64,000 nucleotides of DNA, taken from positions 3,534,001-3,598,000 of the forward strand of contig NZ_CP162511.1 of assembly GCF_040939305.1 (NCBI RefSeq), read 5' to 3'. Source of the stretch: Herbiconiux sp. A18JL235. Lineage in GTDB: Bacteria > Actinomycetota > Actinomycetes > Actinomycetales > Microbacteriaceae. Under the pieces are notes generated by a model. That model was not told where the DNA came from. It saw nothing but the letters and a program-made list of their open reading frames with translations, and made no database searches. This document shows, in pieces, positions 21,898-30,164 of the stretch. Within the stretch, counting starts at the first letter, position 1. Each line of letters begins with the position of its first letter. The translations under genes and the position numbers were made by a program.

Positions 21898-23094
21898 ATG
21901 CAGACGGCACCACGACTGACGAAGACGGCGATGCGCACGATGTCGGTCGCCGCCGCGGCCTTGTCGGCGACGCTGCTGGCCGGATGCGGGGCGGGCGACG
22001 ACACGACCACGCGGTCCACGGCGACACCGACTGCCGCCACGCCGATTCCGTCCGTGACCGCGACTCCCTCGCCCGCGCCGACCTCGACGCCGACGCCCGC
22101 CGCGGAGGACCTCGGGCCCCTCGTGCCCGCGGGCGAGCCGACCCCGATCGCGTCGAACCTTCCCACCCCCTGGTCGATCGCCACCCTTGCCGACGGATCG
22201 GTGCTGGTGAGCGAACGCGACGACGCACGGATCGTCGAGATCGTCGGCGGCCAGGCGGTGCCCGTGACGACGGTGGAGGGGGTGCAGGCCGCAGGAGAAG
22301 GCGGACTGATGGGGCTCGCCGTGCTCGAGGGAGCATCCGGGAACTGGCTCTACGCGATGCACACCGCGGCATCCGACAACCGGGTGGTGCGTATGCAGCT
22401 CGGCGGCACATCCGGAGCCCGCACCCTGGGGGCGCCGGAACCCGTGCTCACCGGTCTGCCCAAGGCGTCGAACCACAACGGCGGACGCATCGCGTTCGGG
22501 CCCGACGGCATGGTGTACGTCACGGCCGGCGACGCCAGCTCGGGGGCGAACGCGCAGACGCTCGACTCGCTGGGCGGCAAGATCCTGCGAGTCACGCCCG
22601 ACGGGGCCGTCCCCGCCGACAACCCGTTCCCCGGTTCGCCGGTCTACTCGCTCGGGCACCGCAATCCGCAAGGTATCGGCTGGGCCGCCGACGGCACCAT
22701 GTGGGCGGCCGAGTTCGGGCAGAACACGTGGGACGAGCTCAACATCATCACCCCGGGCGCGAACTACGGGTGGCCTGTGGTCGAGGGGATCGCCGGAGAC
22801 CCGGCGTTCGTCGACCCCGTGCAGCAGTGGGCGACCGACGACGCGTCGCCGTCGGGCATCGCCGTGGTGGGCGACACCGTCTTCATGGCGGCGCTCGGCG
22901 GGGAGCGGCTGTGGAGCATCCAATTCGACGGGCGGGTGAACGAGCACTACGCGGGGCAGCTGGGGCGCATCCGCGACGTGGTGCGCGGGCCCGGATCGAC
23001 GCTCTACCTCATCACGAACAACACTGACGGGCGGGGCGATCCCCGCGCCGGGGACGACGTGATGTACCAGGTGGAGCTGGCGCCGCTGGGGTGA
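21898..23094 (+). CDS. PQQ-dependent sugar dehydrogenase lipoprotein
   Basis: A secreted, lipid-anchored six-bladed beta-propeller of the glucose/sorbosone dehydrogenase family, which oxidises sugars using pyrroloquinoline quinone. The 398-residue protein starts at the ATG at 21898 with GGGAGCGG upstream. The signal peptide ends in the lipobox LLAGCG at about residue 30, followed by a Thr/Pro-rich linker. Diagnostic family motifs are NHNGGRIAFGPDGMVYVTAGD in part, GHRNPQG, and FGQNTWDELN. No PQQ synthesis genes are nearby, so the cofactor may be taken from outside or the substrate may differ. Confidence 0.85.
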   Translation: MQTAPRLTKTAMRTMSVAAAALSATLLAGCGAGDDTTTRSTATPTAATPIPSVTATPSPAPTSTPTPAAEDLGPLVPAGEPTPIASNLPTPWSIATLADGSVLVSERDDARIVEIVGGQAVPVTTVEGVQAAGEGGLMGLAVLEGASGNWLYAMHTAASDNRVVRMQLGGTSGARTLGAPEPVLTGLPKASNHNGGRIAFGPDGMVYVTAGDASSGANAQTLDSLGGKILRVTPDGAVPADNPFPGSPVYSLGHRNPQGIGWAADGTMWAAEFGQNTWDELNIITPGANYGWPVVEGIAGDPAFVDPVQQWATDDASPSGIAVVGDTVFMAALGGERLWSIQFDGRVNEHYAGQLGRIRDVVRGPGSTLYLITNNTDGRGDPRAGDDVMYQVELAPLG

Positions 23095-23293
23095 GCGGCC
23101 GGATGCGACGTCGCGGCTGCGGGACGCGCTTTCCAGGGCGGATTCGGACGGCACGGCTCGGCGCGGCCCTCATCCGGGGGCATCGTCGTACCCTTGACGG
23201 AGACGGGATCGGACCCCGCGTGGGCGGAGCGACTCAGCCGGCGCGGTCCAGAGGCACCAGGAGCACGAACTGAGCATCATCACCGGATACGAC

Positions 23294-23911
23294 ATGACGA
23301 CCCTCCGCGAGAAGGTCGACTCCCGCGCTGTCGCCGAGCGGCTCGACGAACTCGGTCAGCTGCGCAGCCTCTCCGCCCTCAACGAGAAGGTCGTGCTGCT
23401 GCGGCTCGCCGGTCGCCTAGACGACGCCTGGGTGATCGCCAACGAGGCGGTACGACAGGCACGCTTCTCAGGTGACCGGGAGATGGCTCTGGGGGCGCGC
23501 ATCCGTCGCGCACAGGTGCAGCAGTACCAGGGCAAGTACCCGGCGGCGCTGCAGGAACTCGGGCTCTGCGTCGAAGAAGCGCAGACCCACGAGTGGGGTG
23601 CGCTCGAGGCGGCAGCGACGCTCAGTCGCGGCAAGGTGTACTTCGAGACGCGTGAGTACGAGGCGGCGCTCGCCGACTTCAAGTCGTCGGTGTTCCTCAT
23701 GGAGCGCCTCGGGGCGTCGATCGACCAGCTCGAGGCGTCGCTCGTCGCCGTGGCCGTCGTGGAGTCGCTGCTCGGCGGCACGGCCCCGTCGCCGGAACTG
23801 TCGGCGCCGTCGGCGGGCACCTCGGCGGGTTCGGCCTCACCGGCTGCGGAGCCCGCTTCGGCCGACCAGCGATCGATCGGCACGTCGTCGCTCGGGCAGT
23901 CGCCCAGCTGA
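23294..23911 (+). CDS. TPR-like hypothetical protein
   Basis: A 205-residue cytoplasmic protein. Residues 1-155 are helical with TPR-like pairs (LAGRLDDAWVIANEAVRQA, YQGKYPAALQELGLCVEEA, FETREYEAALADFKSSV), and 160-205 form a Ser/Ala/Pro-rich tail. It resembles the helical protein encoded at 6813-7292 in general build. No clear ribosome-binding site precedes the ATG at 23294, so the true start may lie elsewhere. It ends 13 bp before the SprT-like gene, which suggests co-transcription. Confidence 0.75.
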   Translation: MTTLREKVDSRAVAERLDELGQLRSLSALNEKVVLLRLAGRLDDAWVIANEAVRQARFSGDREMALGARIRRAQVQQYQGKYPAALQELGLCVEEAQTHEWGALEAAATLSRGKVYFETREYEAALADFKSSVFLMERLGASIDQLEASLVAVAVVESLLGGTAPSPELSAPSAGTSAGSASPAAEPASADQRSIGTSSLGQSPS

Positions 23912-23924
23912 ACGCGGTCGACCG

Positions 23925-24416
23925 ATGGCCGATCTGCAGCGGGTGACGCGCTGGGCGAACGCACTCATCGCGCTGCATCTCGACGCCCGGGTGTGGTCGT
24001 TCGGGTTCGACAACGCCAAGACCCGCGCGGGCCAGTGCAACTACACCGCCCATCGCATCACGGTGTCGCGGTACCTCGCGGCGCGGTATGAGGACGACGA
24101 GATCCACCAGATCTTGTTGCACGAAGTGGCGCATGCGCTCGCCGGGCCCGCGGCAGCGCACGGGCCGCGGTGGGTGGCGGTGGCCCGCGAGATCGGTTAC
24201 GAGGGCTCGCGCCTTCACGACGGCGAGCGAGCCGACGAACTGGCGCCGTGGATCGGGCGATGCCCTGCGGGGCACGAGTACTTCAGGCACCGCCGCCCCA
24301 CGAACCGCGTCTCGTGCAGCGTGTGTGCTCGCGGTTTCAGCTCGGCCCATGTGATCGAGTGGACCCGCCGCGACGTCGCCGCCGCGCGCCGCGCTGTGCA
24401 CCGCGCCGCGCGCTGA
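23925..24416 (+). CDS. SprT-like zinc-dependent domain protein
   Basis: A 163-residue SprT-like protein. The metal motif HEVAH is at about residues 65-69, where the two histidines and the glutamate form the gluzincin-type active site. An N-terminal segment reads WSFGFDNAKTRAGQCNYTAHRITVSR, in pieces typical of the family. A C-terminal zinc-ribbon candidate has CPAGHEYF and CSVCA. SprT-like enzymes cut DNA-protein crosslinks in eukaryotes, but the bacterial substrate is unknown. It follows the TPR-like gene closely. The start is chosen at the first ATG of the conserved region. Confidence 0.85.
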   Translation: MADLQRVTRWANALIALHLDARVWSFGFDNAKTRAGQCNYTAHRITVSRYLAARYEDDEIHQILLHEVAHALAGPAAAHGPRWVAVAREIGYEGSRLHDGERADELAPWIGRCPAGHEYFRHRRPTNRVSCSVCARGFSSAHVIEWTRRDVAAARRAVHRAAR

Positions 24417-24432
24417 CGACGCGCGGGTCGCA

Positions 24433-24488
24433 AGGCACGAGGCACGAGGCACGAGGCACGAGGCACGAGGCACGAGGCACGAGGCACG
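24433..24488. repeat. tandem heptamer array, 8 copies
   Basis: Eight perfect copies of AGGCACG occupy 56 bp directly after the SprT-like gene, followed by a partial ninth. Because 7 is not a multiple of 3, a read-through frame gives a 7-residue peptide repeat, but no real gene uses it. Copy number is expected to vary by slippage between strains. Confidence 0.95.
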
Positions 24489-24567
24489 AGGCGATCATCG
24501 CGCGGTGCAGCATGCCGCGGGTGAGGGCCGCGGCTGGCCCGCGTCGAGGGTGGGTGGTGGGGGTGGG

Positions 24568-24614
24568 TGCAGCCCGCCGCGTTCGTGGGGGAACGAGCGG
24601 CGCGGCGGGCTGCA
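24568..24614. repeat. intergenic palindrome, copy 1
   Basis: TGCAGCCCGCCGCG (24568-24581) and CGCGGCGGGCTGCA (24601-24614) form a perfect 14-bp stem with a 19-nt loop. A related copy lies at 24757-24802. The gap 24417-24880 has no supportable gene. It holds only this pair and the heptamer array. Confidence 0.8.
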
Positions 24615-24756
24615 GTCGGGGCCCCAGGCTCAGCTCCGGGCTTGGGGGACGAGAGTGCCGTCGGACGGGGACGGGCGCGAACCGGCGCACTCGTCGGGGC
24701 TCGGCGATCGCCTACGGCGTCCGGCGCCCCCGGCGGGCGGCGCCGGGTTGGTGAAG

Positions 24757-24802
24757 TGCAGCCCACCGCGGTTCGCGGGGGGACGATCCACGGCGGGCTG
24801 CG
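24757..24802. repeat. intergenic palindrome, copy 2
   Basis: The left arm TGCAGCCCACCGCG and the right arm near 24789-24802 pair at 11 of 14 positions. The left half and the loop start (TTCGCGGGG) match copy 1 (TTCGTGGGG), so the two are diverged copies of one element about 190 bp apart. Confidence 0.65.
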
Positions 24803-24880
24803 GTCTATGGGCCTACGGGACGAACCACGGGCGGTAGGGGGACTCGTAGGGGGTGTGTGGGGCGGAGGCGCGCAGCAGCA

Positions 24881-25912
24881 TCAGATGTTGCCGATCGTGT
24901 GGCGCCCGAGATCGGTGTACCAGAGCGAGTTGGTCGAGGTGACGGCAAGACACCCGACCGATGCCCCGGTGAACGGGGGAGCGAAGAACGCGACCGAGCC
25001 GTCGGGCTCGATGCGGCCCATGCCGTGCGCCCCGGCGACGAAGTACAGCTCGTAGTCGCTGCCGGCACAGAGCGAGGACGGCTCGGTGTAGACGAACGGT
25101 GGCTCGATGATGGGTGCGACAGCGACCACCGAACCGCTCAACGAGACCTTCTGGAGAAGATTCGGTCGAGCCACCCAGAGCGACCCGTCGGCGACCTTCG
25201 CGATGCCGGAGAAGTTGCCGGGGCCTACCGGAAACATCTCGGTGGCCCCTGTGACGATGTCGAGGGCGCCGATCGAGCCGTAGCCGTCGACGGTGAACCA
25301 GATGCGGCCGTCGTCGCCGGCCACGAGGTGGTAGAAGCCGGAGCCCGGATGTACGGGGAACGAGGTGATGGAGCCATCGAGGGCCAGACGACCGAGGCCG
25401 CCCGCCGCATCCCAGCCGAACCAGATCGCCCCGTCTGCACCCACGACCGGCGAGCTTCCCCAGTCGAAGCGGCCGCTGAAGGGAAATGCCGTGACAGCGC
25501 CGGAAGCCGGATCGAGCTTGCCCATTCCGCCGTTCGAGATGTCGTTGAACCAGACGGTGCCGTCGGGAGCGGGAACGAGGCGCGAGACACCCGGCCGCCC
25601 CGGACCGAGGTCGTACTCCACGAACGAAGCGGGTGCCGAAGAGGGGAACGAGACGATGTGGTTGCCCCAGCCGTCGTCGTACCAGACGCGATCTCCCGCA
25701 TCGACAGTGACGAAGCCGGGTGCGAATCCGGCAGTCGGAGTCGTGTACTCATGCCACGAGGCGAACCCTCCCCCGCCGACCTCGAGGGCCCCCGCCGCCT
25801 TCGACTCGAGCGGAACACCCGCTGAGACGACAGCAGCAGCAGCGCCCACGGCGAGCAGACCGAAGTGCCGGCGCGTGAGGGCGGGGGCATCGGGGTCGTA
25901 CACGGAACGCAC
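24881..25912 (-). CDS. Tat-exported virginiamycin B lyase-like beta-propeller
   Basis: A 343-residue exported protein. The twin-arginine signal TRRHFGLLAVGAAAAVVSAG lies at about residues 13-32. The mature part is a run of propeller blades with repeated DGTVWFND, DGAIWFG, DGRIWFT and DGSLWVA motifs, the pattern of the Vgb/streptogramin lyase fold. Lyase activity on streptogramins is not implied, because most relatives are uncharacterised extracellular propellers. The GTG at 25912 has GAGGAG 8 nt upstream. A 21-bp palindrome lies about 80 bp upstream at 25992-26012. Confidence 0.8.
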   Translation of the reverse strand: MRSVYDPDAPALTRRHFGLLAVGAAAAVVSAGVPLESKAAGALEVGGGGFASWHEYTTPTAGFAPGFVTVDAGDRVWYDDGWGNHIVSFPSSAPASFVEYDLGPGRPGVSRLVPAPDGTVWFNDISNGGMGKLDPASGAVTAFPFSGRFDWGSSPVVGADGAIWFGWDAAGGLGRLALDGSITSFPVHPGSGFYHLVAGDDGRIWFTVDGYGSIGALDIVTGATEMFPVGPGNFSGIAKVADGSLWVARPNLLQKVSLSGSVVAVAPIIEPPFVYTEPSSLCAGSDYELYFVAGAHGMGRIEPDGSVAFFAPPFTGASVGCLAVTSTNSLWYTDLGRHTIGNI

Positions 25913-25991
25913 GCTGATCTCCTCGAGTCGAACGATGGGGCCCGCCGGGTGAGCGGTGAGGCCACGTTATTCGCGGGAGAGGCGTGCCTGT

Positions 25992-26012
25992 GATGAGTAC
26001 TTCGTACTCATC
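25992..26012. promoter_or_regulatory. palindromic candidate operator
   Basis: GATGAGTAC-TTC-GTACTCATC is a perfect 9-bp inverted repeat, AT-richer than its surroundings. It lies 8 bp past the stop codon of DUF427 and 80 bp before the propeller gene, both on the minus strand. It could be an operator for the latter or a weak terminator for the former. Confidence 0.45.
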
Positions 26013-26020
26013 GACCCGGT

Positions 26021-26323
26021 TCAGTCGGTGACCTGGACTTCCTTCCAGAAGGCGACATAGCCGCTGAAGTCCTTGCCGACTCGGTCGAAGGCGGTGGGGT
26101 ACGGCTGCGGGTAGCTCCAGGCACGGTCGTGGAGCACCTCGTCGTCGATCTTCACGTCGAAGTACTGGCACTCACCCTTCCACGGGCAGGTGTAGGGGGT
26201 GTCGCTCGCGACGAGCAGCGACGAGTCGACGCTCGACGGCGGGAAATACCAGTTGCCCTCGATGGCGATCAGATCTTCCTTCGGTGCTTCGGCGACGACG
26301 ACGCCGCCCAGAACTGCCTTCAT
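26021..26323 (-). CDS. DUF427 domain protein
   Basis: A 100-residue single-domain protein of the DUF427 family, a small beta fold of unknown function. The family signature is visible as NWYFPPSSVD, then TPYTCPWKGECQYFDV, then AWSYPQPYP. The CPWKG cysteine region is the most conserved part. The ATG has a strong AGGAGG site. It follows a ComB-like gene 27 bp upstream on the same strand. Confidence 0.9.
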   Translation of the reverse strand: MKAVLGGVVVAEAPKEDLIAIEGNWYFPPSSVDSSLLVASDTPYTCPWKGECQYFDVKIDDEVLHDRAWSYPQPYPTAFDRVGKDFSGYVAFWKEVQVTD

Positions 26324-26350
26324 GGTGTGACCTCCTGTGTCACCACCACG

Positions 26351-26881
26351 CTACGCCTCGTCGGCGTCGATCCGGCAGAGTTCGGCGAGCTCGTCGGAAC
26401 GCCCGGCGGCCACCCAGGTGAGACCGGCCTCGGATGCGCTGACGAGGTGTGCGACGGCGCGGCGCAGCGACACGAAGGAGGCGCACGCCGCCGCCGCCTC
26501 GGGAGACGAGTAGTCGATCCCGAGTTCGGCGAGCGCGTCGACGACGGAGCCCGCTGCCAGGAAGTCCTCGACGGCGAATCGTCCGTCAGGGCGGGCCGGT
26601 GTGACGAGGTCGACGAAGACCCGCTCGCCTCGCTCCCCCTGCACCGCGAGCACCGTGCGTGCCGCGGCCGTGCGTGTGCGGAAGCCGACGGCGGGGCGTT
26701 CGGCGAGCATCCGTGCCGCCTCGGGATGGGAGGAGAACTCGCCGTCGTCGAGCGCGTCGACGACGAGCAGGTGGTCTGCCTGCGCCGCCAGCTCGGCGAG
26801 ACCCGTCGACGTCACTCCGAGGTGGAGGCGCACCTGGTAGCGCGACTGGGGCAGGGCGGTCTCGGGGAGCTGGCTGGGCAT
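26351..26881 (-). CDS. ComB-like (2-phosphosulfolactate phosphatase family) protein, tentative
   Basis: A 176-residue protein whose length and C-terminal SPEAAAACASF and AAGRSDELAELC segments resemble actinobacterial ComB-family proteins. The usual catalytic VVDVLRFST segment is replaced by VVDALDDGEFSS, so activity is uncertain. ComB makes sulfolactate in coenzyme M synthesis in archaea, a pathway not expected here. The start ATG has TAAACT exactly 6 nt upstream (26888-26893), so it is probably leaderless. It is divergent from the gene at 26942. Confidence 0.5.
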   Translation of the reverse strand: MPSQLPETALPQSRYQVRLHLGVTSTGLAELAAQADHLLVVDALDDGEFSSHPEAARMLAERPAVGFRTRTAAARTVLAVQGERGERVFVDLVTPARPDGRFAVEDFLAAGSVVDALAELGIDYSSPEAAAACASFVSLRRAVAHLVSASEAGLTWVAAGRSDELAELCRIDADEA

Positions 26882-26941
26882 CCGTCGAGTTTAAGGCGAG
26901 CGGGGGTTGGACGCCGCGCGTGCCCCCGCGAGACTGGGAAG

Positions 26942-27505
26942 ATGCGCGTGATGCTGAAGCTCATCCTCGACTGCGGCCCGGATGCCGCGTGGCGTGCATT
27001 GCGGAGCCCCGCGGTGTTCAGAGAGGTGTCGAGCCCGCTGGTGGAGATCGAGTCGCTCACCGTCGACGGGTTCCCGACCGTGTGGACGGAGGGTGTGCAT
27101 CCGGTCGAGATGCGGGGAGCCGGCATCGTTCCCATCGGGCAGCAGCTCATCAACCTGTCGTTCCGCACGGCCGAGCACGGATCGACGCGCATCGTCCACG
27201 ACTCTGGCGTCGGAGTGCGCGGAGCCGTCGCGGTCCTGTCGATGTGGGATCACAAGATGGCCGTGGCGCCCGACCCGGCCGGCACCGGGCGCACGCTCTA
27301 CCGCGACAAGCTCGAGGTGCATGCCGGGCTGCTCACGCCGGCGGCGTGGTACGGGCTGTGGGCGTTCTGGCAGTGGCGGGGCCACCGGCTGCAGCAGCTG
27401 GCGCCGACCTGGGCGTTCGACCCGCCGGCGGCGACGGATGCGGGTGAGGCGGATGCGGACGAGACGGCTGCTGCCGGTGGCGACGCGACAGGGCCCGCCT
27501 CGTGA
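26942..27505 (+). CDS. hypothetical SRPBCC/START-like protein
   Basis: A 187-residue protein. The N-terminal LDCGPDAAWRALRSPAVFREVS resembles the first helix region of the START/SRPBCC ligand-binding fold, in which a hydrophobic pocket holds a lipid or aromatic molecule. The C-terminal 30 residues are acidic and rich in Ala. I do not know its ligand. I chose the ATG at 26942 because upstream sequence in the same frame overlaps the opposite-strand gene. Its stop overlaps the GTG of the next gene (GTGA), so the two are coupled. Confidence 0.65.
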   Translation: MRVMLKLILDCGPDAAWRALRSPAVFREVSSPLVEIESLTVDGFPTVWTEGVHPVEMRGAGIVPIGQQLINLSFRTAEHGSTRIVHDSGVGVRGAVAVLSMWDHKMAVAPDPAGTGRTLYRDKLEVHAGLLTPAAWYGLWAFWQWRGHRLQQLAPTWAFDPPAATDAGEADADETAAAGGDATGPAS

Positions 27506-28188
27506 ACCGCCCCGCCGCGACGGCGCTCGCGACCGCCGACTGGCGGTTGCGGGTGTTCGGCATCTACGCCCGCGTGCGCGAGCTCACCGCGGACGGCGAC
27601 ATCATGGCGGCCCACGACCTGTGGCGCCGGGGGCGTGACGAGCTGTTCGCCGAGCATCCGGCCACTCCCCTGTTGCCCGAAGACCGGCCCGGCTTCGCGG
27701 GCCTGCCGGTCGCGCCCTACGACCCGGCATGGCGGTTCATCGCCGAGATCGCCGAGCCCGAGGCCGACGACCCGCGCCCGCGTTCGTTCGAGTTCGAGAC
27801 GGGCACCGACGGCGTGGTGCCGTTCGAACTCCTCGGTGTGGCCCGCATCGACGGCGTGGGCGAGCTCGACGTGTGGCGGCTCGCCTCCTACGGCGGAGGC
27901 CTGTTCGTTCCTGTGAAGGATGCTCTGGCCGACCGCCCGGGCGGCACCTACGGCGCCGGTCGCTACCTCGTCGACACCATCAAGGGCGCGAGCCTCCAGC
28001 CCGAGCTCGAGCCGGGCGGGCACACCTCCCGCCTGGTTCTCGACTTCAACTTCGCCTACAACCCGTCGTGCGCCTACGACCCCGCCTGGGCCTGCCCCCT
28101 CGCCCAACCCGGCAACCGCCTCCCCGTCGAGGTGCCTGTGGGCGAGTCGTACGGGCACCATCCAGGTGACTCACGAGCTGTGCGCTAG
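27502..28188 (+). CDS. DUF1684 domain protein
   Basis: A 228-residue cytoplasmic protein of the DUF1684 family. The family core is seen as SYGGGLFVPVKD, then GGTYGAGRYL, then LVLDFNFAYNPSCAY and CPLAQPGNRLPVEVPVGE. The cysteines of NPSCAY and WACPL are conserved in the family, but no reaction is established. The start is GTG, overlapping the previous stop by 4 bp. Confidence 0.88.
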   Translation: MNRPAATALATADWRLRVFGIYARVRELTADGDIMAAHDLWRRGRDELFAEHPATPLLPEDRPGFAGLPVAPYDPAWRFIAEIAEPEADDPRPRSFEFETGTDGVVPFELLGVARIDGVGELDVWRLASYGGGLFVPVKDALADRPGGTYGAGRYLVDTIKGASLQPELEPGGHTSRLVLDFNFAYNPSCAYDPAWACPLAQPGNRLPVEVPVGESYGHHPGDSRAVR

Positions 28189-28414
28189 ACTTGAGGGGAT
28201 CGAGGGCTCGAGAGTGAGCCCCGTGCGTCGAAAGAACGCTCCCTCTTCACACTGATCGCAGCACCGCGGGCCACGACTCGGCCGACCCGGCTGCATCACT
28301 TGCAGATACTTCTTGCGGCGAACGGATGCACCGTCGGTGCGTTCGCCATCCTTCCGGACGGGCTGCGAGTCATCGCGCCTGCCCGGACGAACTGCCGGAA
28401 AGGCACAGAACACC
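28189..28414 (+). other. structured 5' leader of the DEAD-box helicase gene
   Basis: A 226-nt stretch without a gene. A -10-like TAGACT is at 28186-28191, though no good -35 box is visible. Two hairpins follow: CTGCA-TCACT-TGCAG at 28291-28305, and GCGAAC...GTTCGC enclosing GCACC-GTC-GGTGC at 28318-28346. Long structured leaders are usual for cold-responsive RNA helicase genes, and regulation through this leader is an inference. Confidence 0.5.
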
Positions 28415-30073
28415 TTGTCTCAGAACGACACCACCTTCGGCGCGCTCGGCGTGCCCGCTCCCCTCGTCTCGGTGCTGACCGCACAGGGCAAGACGGAGCC
28501 TTTCCCCATCCAGGTCGACACCCTGCCCGACACCCTGAACGGCCGCGACGTGCTCGGCCGCGGCAAGACCGGCTCGGGCAAGACCCTCGCCTTCTCCATC
28601 CCCATGGTCGCCCGCCTCGCCGGCCCCCTCGCGGGCGGCGCCCGCCGGCCCGGCCGCCCCGTCGGCCTCATCCTCGCCCCGACCCGCGAGCTCGCCACCC
28701 AGATCGACGCCACCCTGGCACCGCTCGCCCACGCCTACGGGATGAAGACCACGACCATCTTCGGCGGAGTCTCGCAGTCGCGCCAGGTCACGGCCCTCAA
28801 GGCCGGCGTCGACATCGTCGTCGCCTGCCCCGGGCGACTCGAAGACCTCATGAAGCAGGGCTTCGTCTCGCTCGACGCCGTCGAGATCACGGTGCTCGAC
28901 GAGGCCGACCACATGGCCGACCTGGGCTTCCTGCCGGTCGTCACGCGCATCCTCGACAAGACCCCGTCGACCGGGCAGCGCCTGCTGTTCTCGGCGACTC
29001 TCGACAACGGCGTGGACAAGCTGGTCAAGCGATTCCTCCACAACGAGGTGCTGCACTCGGTCGACGAGGCGAACTCGCCCGTCGCTGCCATGACCCACCA
29101 CGTCTTCGAGACCGAGTCGGTCGAGTCGAAGCGGGTTCTGGTGAACAAGCTGGCGTCGGGAACCGGGCGCCGCATCCTGTTCATGCGCACCAAGCACCAC
29201 GCGAAGAAGCTCGCGAAGCAGCTCACCGAGTCGGGGATCCCGGCCGTCGACCTGCACGGCAACCTCTCGCAGGTGGCCCGCGACCGCAACCTCGCGGCGT
29301 TCAGCGCCGGTGACGTGCGCGTTCTGGTGGCGACGGATGTCGCAGCCCGCGGTGTTCACGTCGACGACATCGAGCTCGTCATCCACGTCGACCCGCCGGC
29401 GGAGCACAAGGCGTACCTGCACCGTTCGGGCCGCACCGCCCGGGCGGGGTCGGAGGGCGATGTGGTCACGATCATGCTGCCCGCGCAGCGCAGAGACGTG
29501 AAGGACCTGCTGCGCAAGGCGGCGATCACCGTGACGCCCGAGGTCGTTCCCGCGTCGGCGGAGTCCGCCTCGGTCGACGCGCTCGTGGGCGATGTCGCGG
29601 CGTACGTGAAGCCCGCCCCGCGCACCACGAACCAGTTGCCGGCCTCCGGTCAGCGACGCACCGGGAACGACGGCGTCTCGTCGGGCGGGTCGCAGGGTGC
29701 GAACGCGCAGCGCAAGCGCGCCCGCCGCGGTGGTGCGGGCGTCGGCGCTGGTGGCTCGGGTGACGGGTCGGGTGGCGGCAACGGCGGTCGCAGTCGCACC
29801 CGCAACGGCGGCGCAGGCAACGCCGGCGGCGGGGCCGCGGGTGGCGGAGGTCGCGGGCGCGGTCGCGGCGGCGACGCCGGATCGGCCTCGGGCGGCAGCC
29901 GCTCGTTCTACAGCACCTCGACCGACCGCCCCGGCGGCGGCTCCGGCGGCGGTGCCGATGGCGGCGCGCGTCGTGGCGATGCACACGGCCAAGGCGGCAA
30001 CGGCGGGCGCGCGCGCCAGTCGGCAGCATCGTTCTCGGCCGGTTCGAACGGTGGGCGGCGTCGCTCGCGCTGA
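28415..30073 (+). CDS. DEAD-box RNA helicase
   Basis: ATP-dependent RNA helicase of the DEAD-box family, acting in RNA remodelling, ribosome assembly or cold adaptation. The 552-residue protein has the Q-motif FPIQVDTLP, Walker A GKTGSGKT (about residues 45-52), PTRELA, the DEAD box as VLDEADHM, SAT, and the C-terminal ATDVAARG and HRSGRTARAG. The last 130 residues are Gly/Arg-rich, a flexible RNA-binding tail. I start it at the TTG at 28415, because the in-frame ATG at 28313 would translate the structured leader into an unnatural Arg/Ser-rich stretch. Confidence 0.93.
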   Translation: MSQNDTTFGALGVPAPLVSVLTAQGKTEPFPIQVDTLPDTLNGRDVLGRGKTGSGKTLAFSIPMVARLAGPLAGGARRPGRPVGLILAPTRELATQIDATLAPLAHAYGMKTTTIFGGVSQSRQVTALKAGVDIVVACPGRLEDLMKQGFVSLDAVEITVLDEADHMADLGFLPVVTRILDKTPSTGQRLLFSATLDNGVDKLVKRFLHNEVLHSVDEANSPVAAMTHHVFETESVESKRVLVNKLASGTGRRILFMRTKHHAKKLAKQLTESGIPAVDLHGNLSQVARDRNLAAFSAGDVRVLVATDVAARGVHVDDIELVIHVDPPAEHKAYLHRSGRTARAGSEGDVVTIMLPAQRRDVKDLLRKAAITVTPEVVPASAESASVDALVGDVAAYVKPAPRTTNQLPASGQRRTGNDGVSSGGSQGANAQRKRARRGGAGVGAGGSGDGSGGGNGGRSRTRNGGAGNAGGGAAGGGGRGRGRGGDAGSASGGSRSFYSTSTDRPGGGSGGGADGGARRGDAHGQGGNGGRARQSAASFSAGSNGGRRRSR

Positions 30074-30096
30074 CGCGCATCCGAACAACTGATCGG

Positions 30097-30128
30097 CGAA
30101 GGCCCGTCCCTCAGGGGGCGGGCCTTCG
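30097..30128. terminator. bidirectional terminator
   Basis: CGAAGGCCCG and CGGGCCTTCG form a perfect 10-bp stem extended by CCC/GGG. It lies between the helicase gene (plus) and the convergent YdeI-like gene (minus) and can serve both. Confidence 0.8.
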
Positions 30129-30164
30129 TCGTCTCAGGATGCGCGGGGCCGCCGAGCCACCTGC

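Noticed and set aside
23194..23475. A TTG-started frame overlapping the TPR-like gene, as a frameshifted start.
   Set aside because: Only the first codons look ordinary. The rest is Arg-rich shadow of the TPR frame, and no slip site is visible.
24433..24488. The heptamer array as a CRISPR array.
   Set aside because: Units are 7 bp with no spacers and no cas genes nearby.
24337..24766. Long repeat-bearing frames (peptide unit VPRASCL) across the heptamer array.
   Set aside because: They arise only because the 7-base repeat is read through all frames. There is no ribosome-binding site or family similarity.
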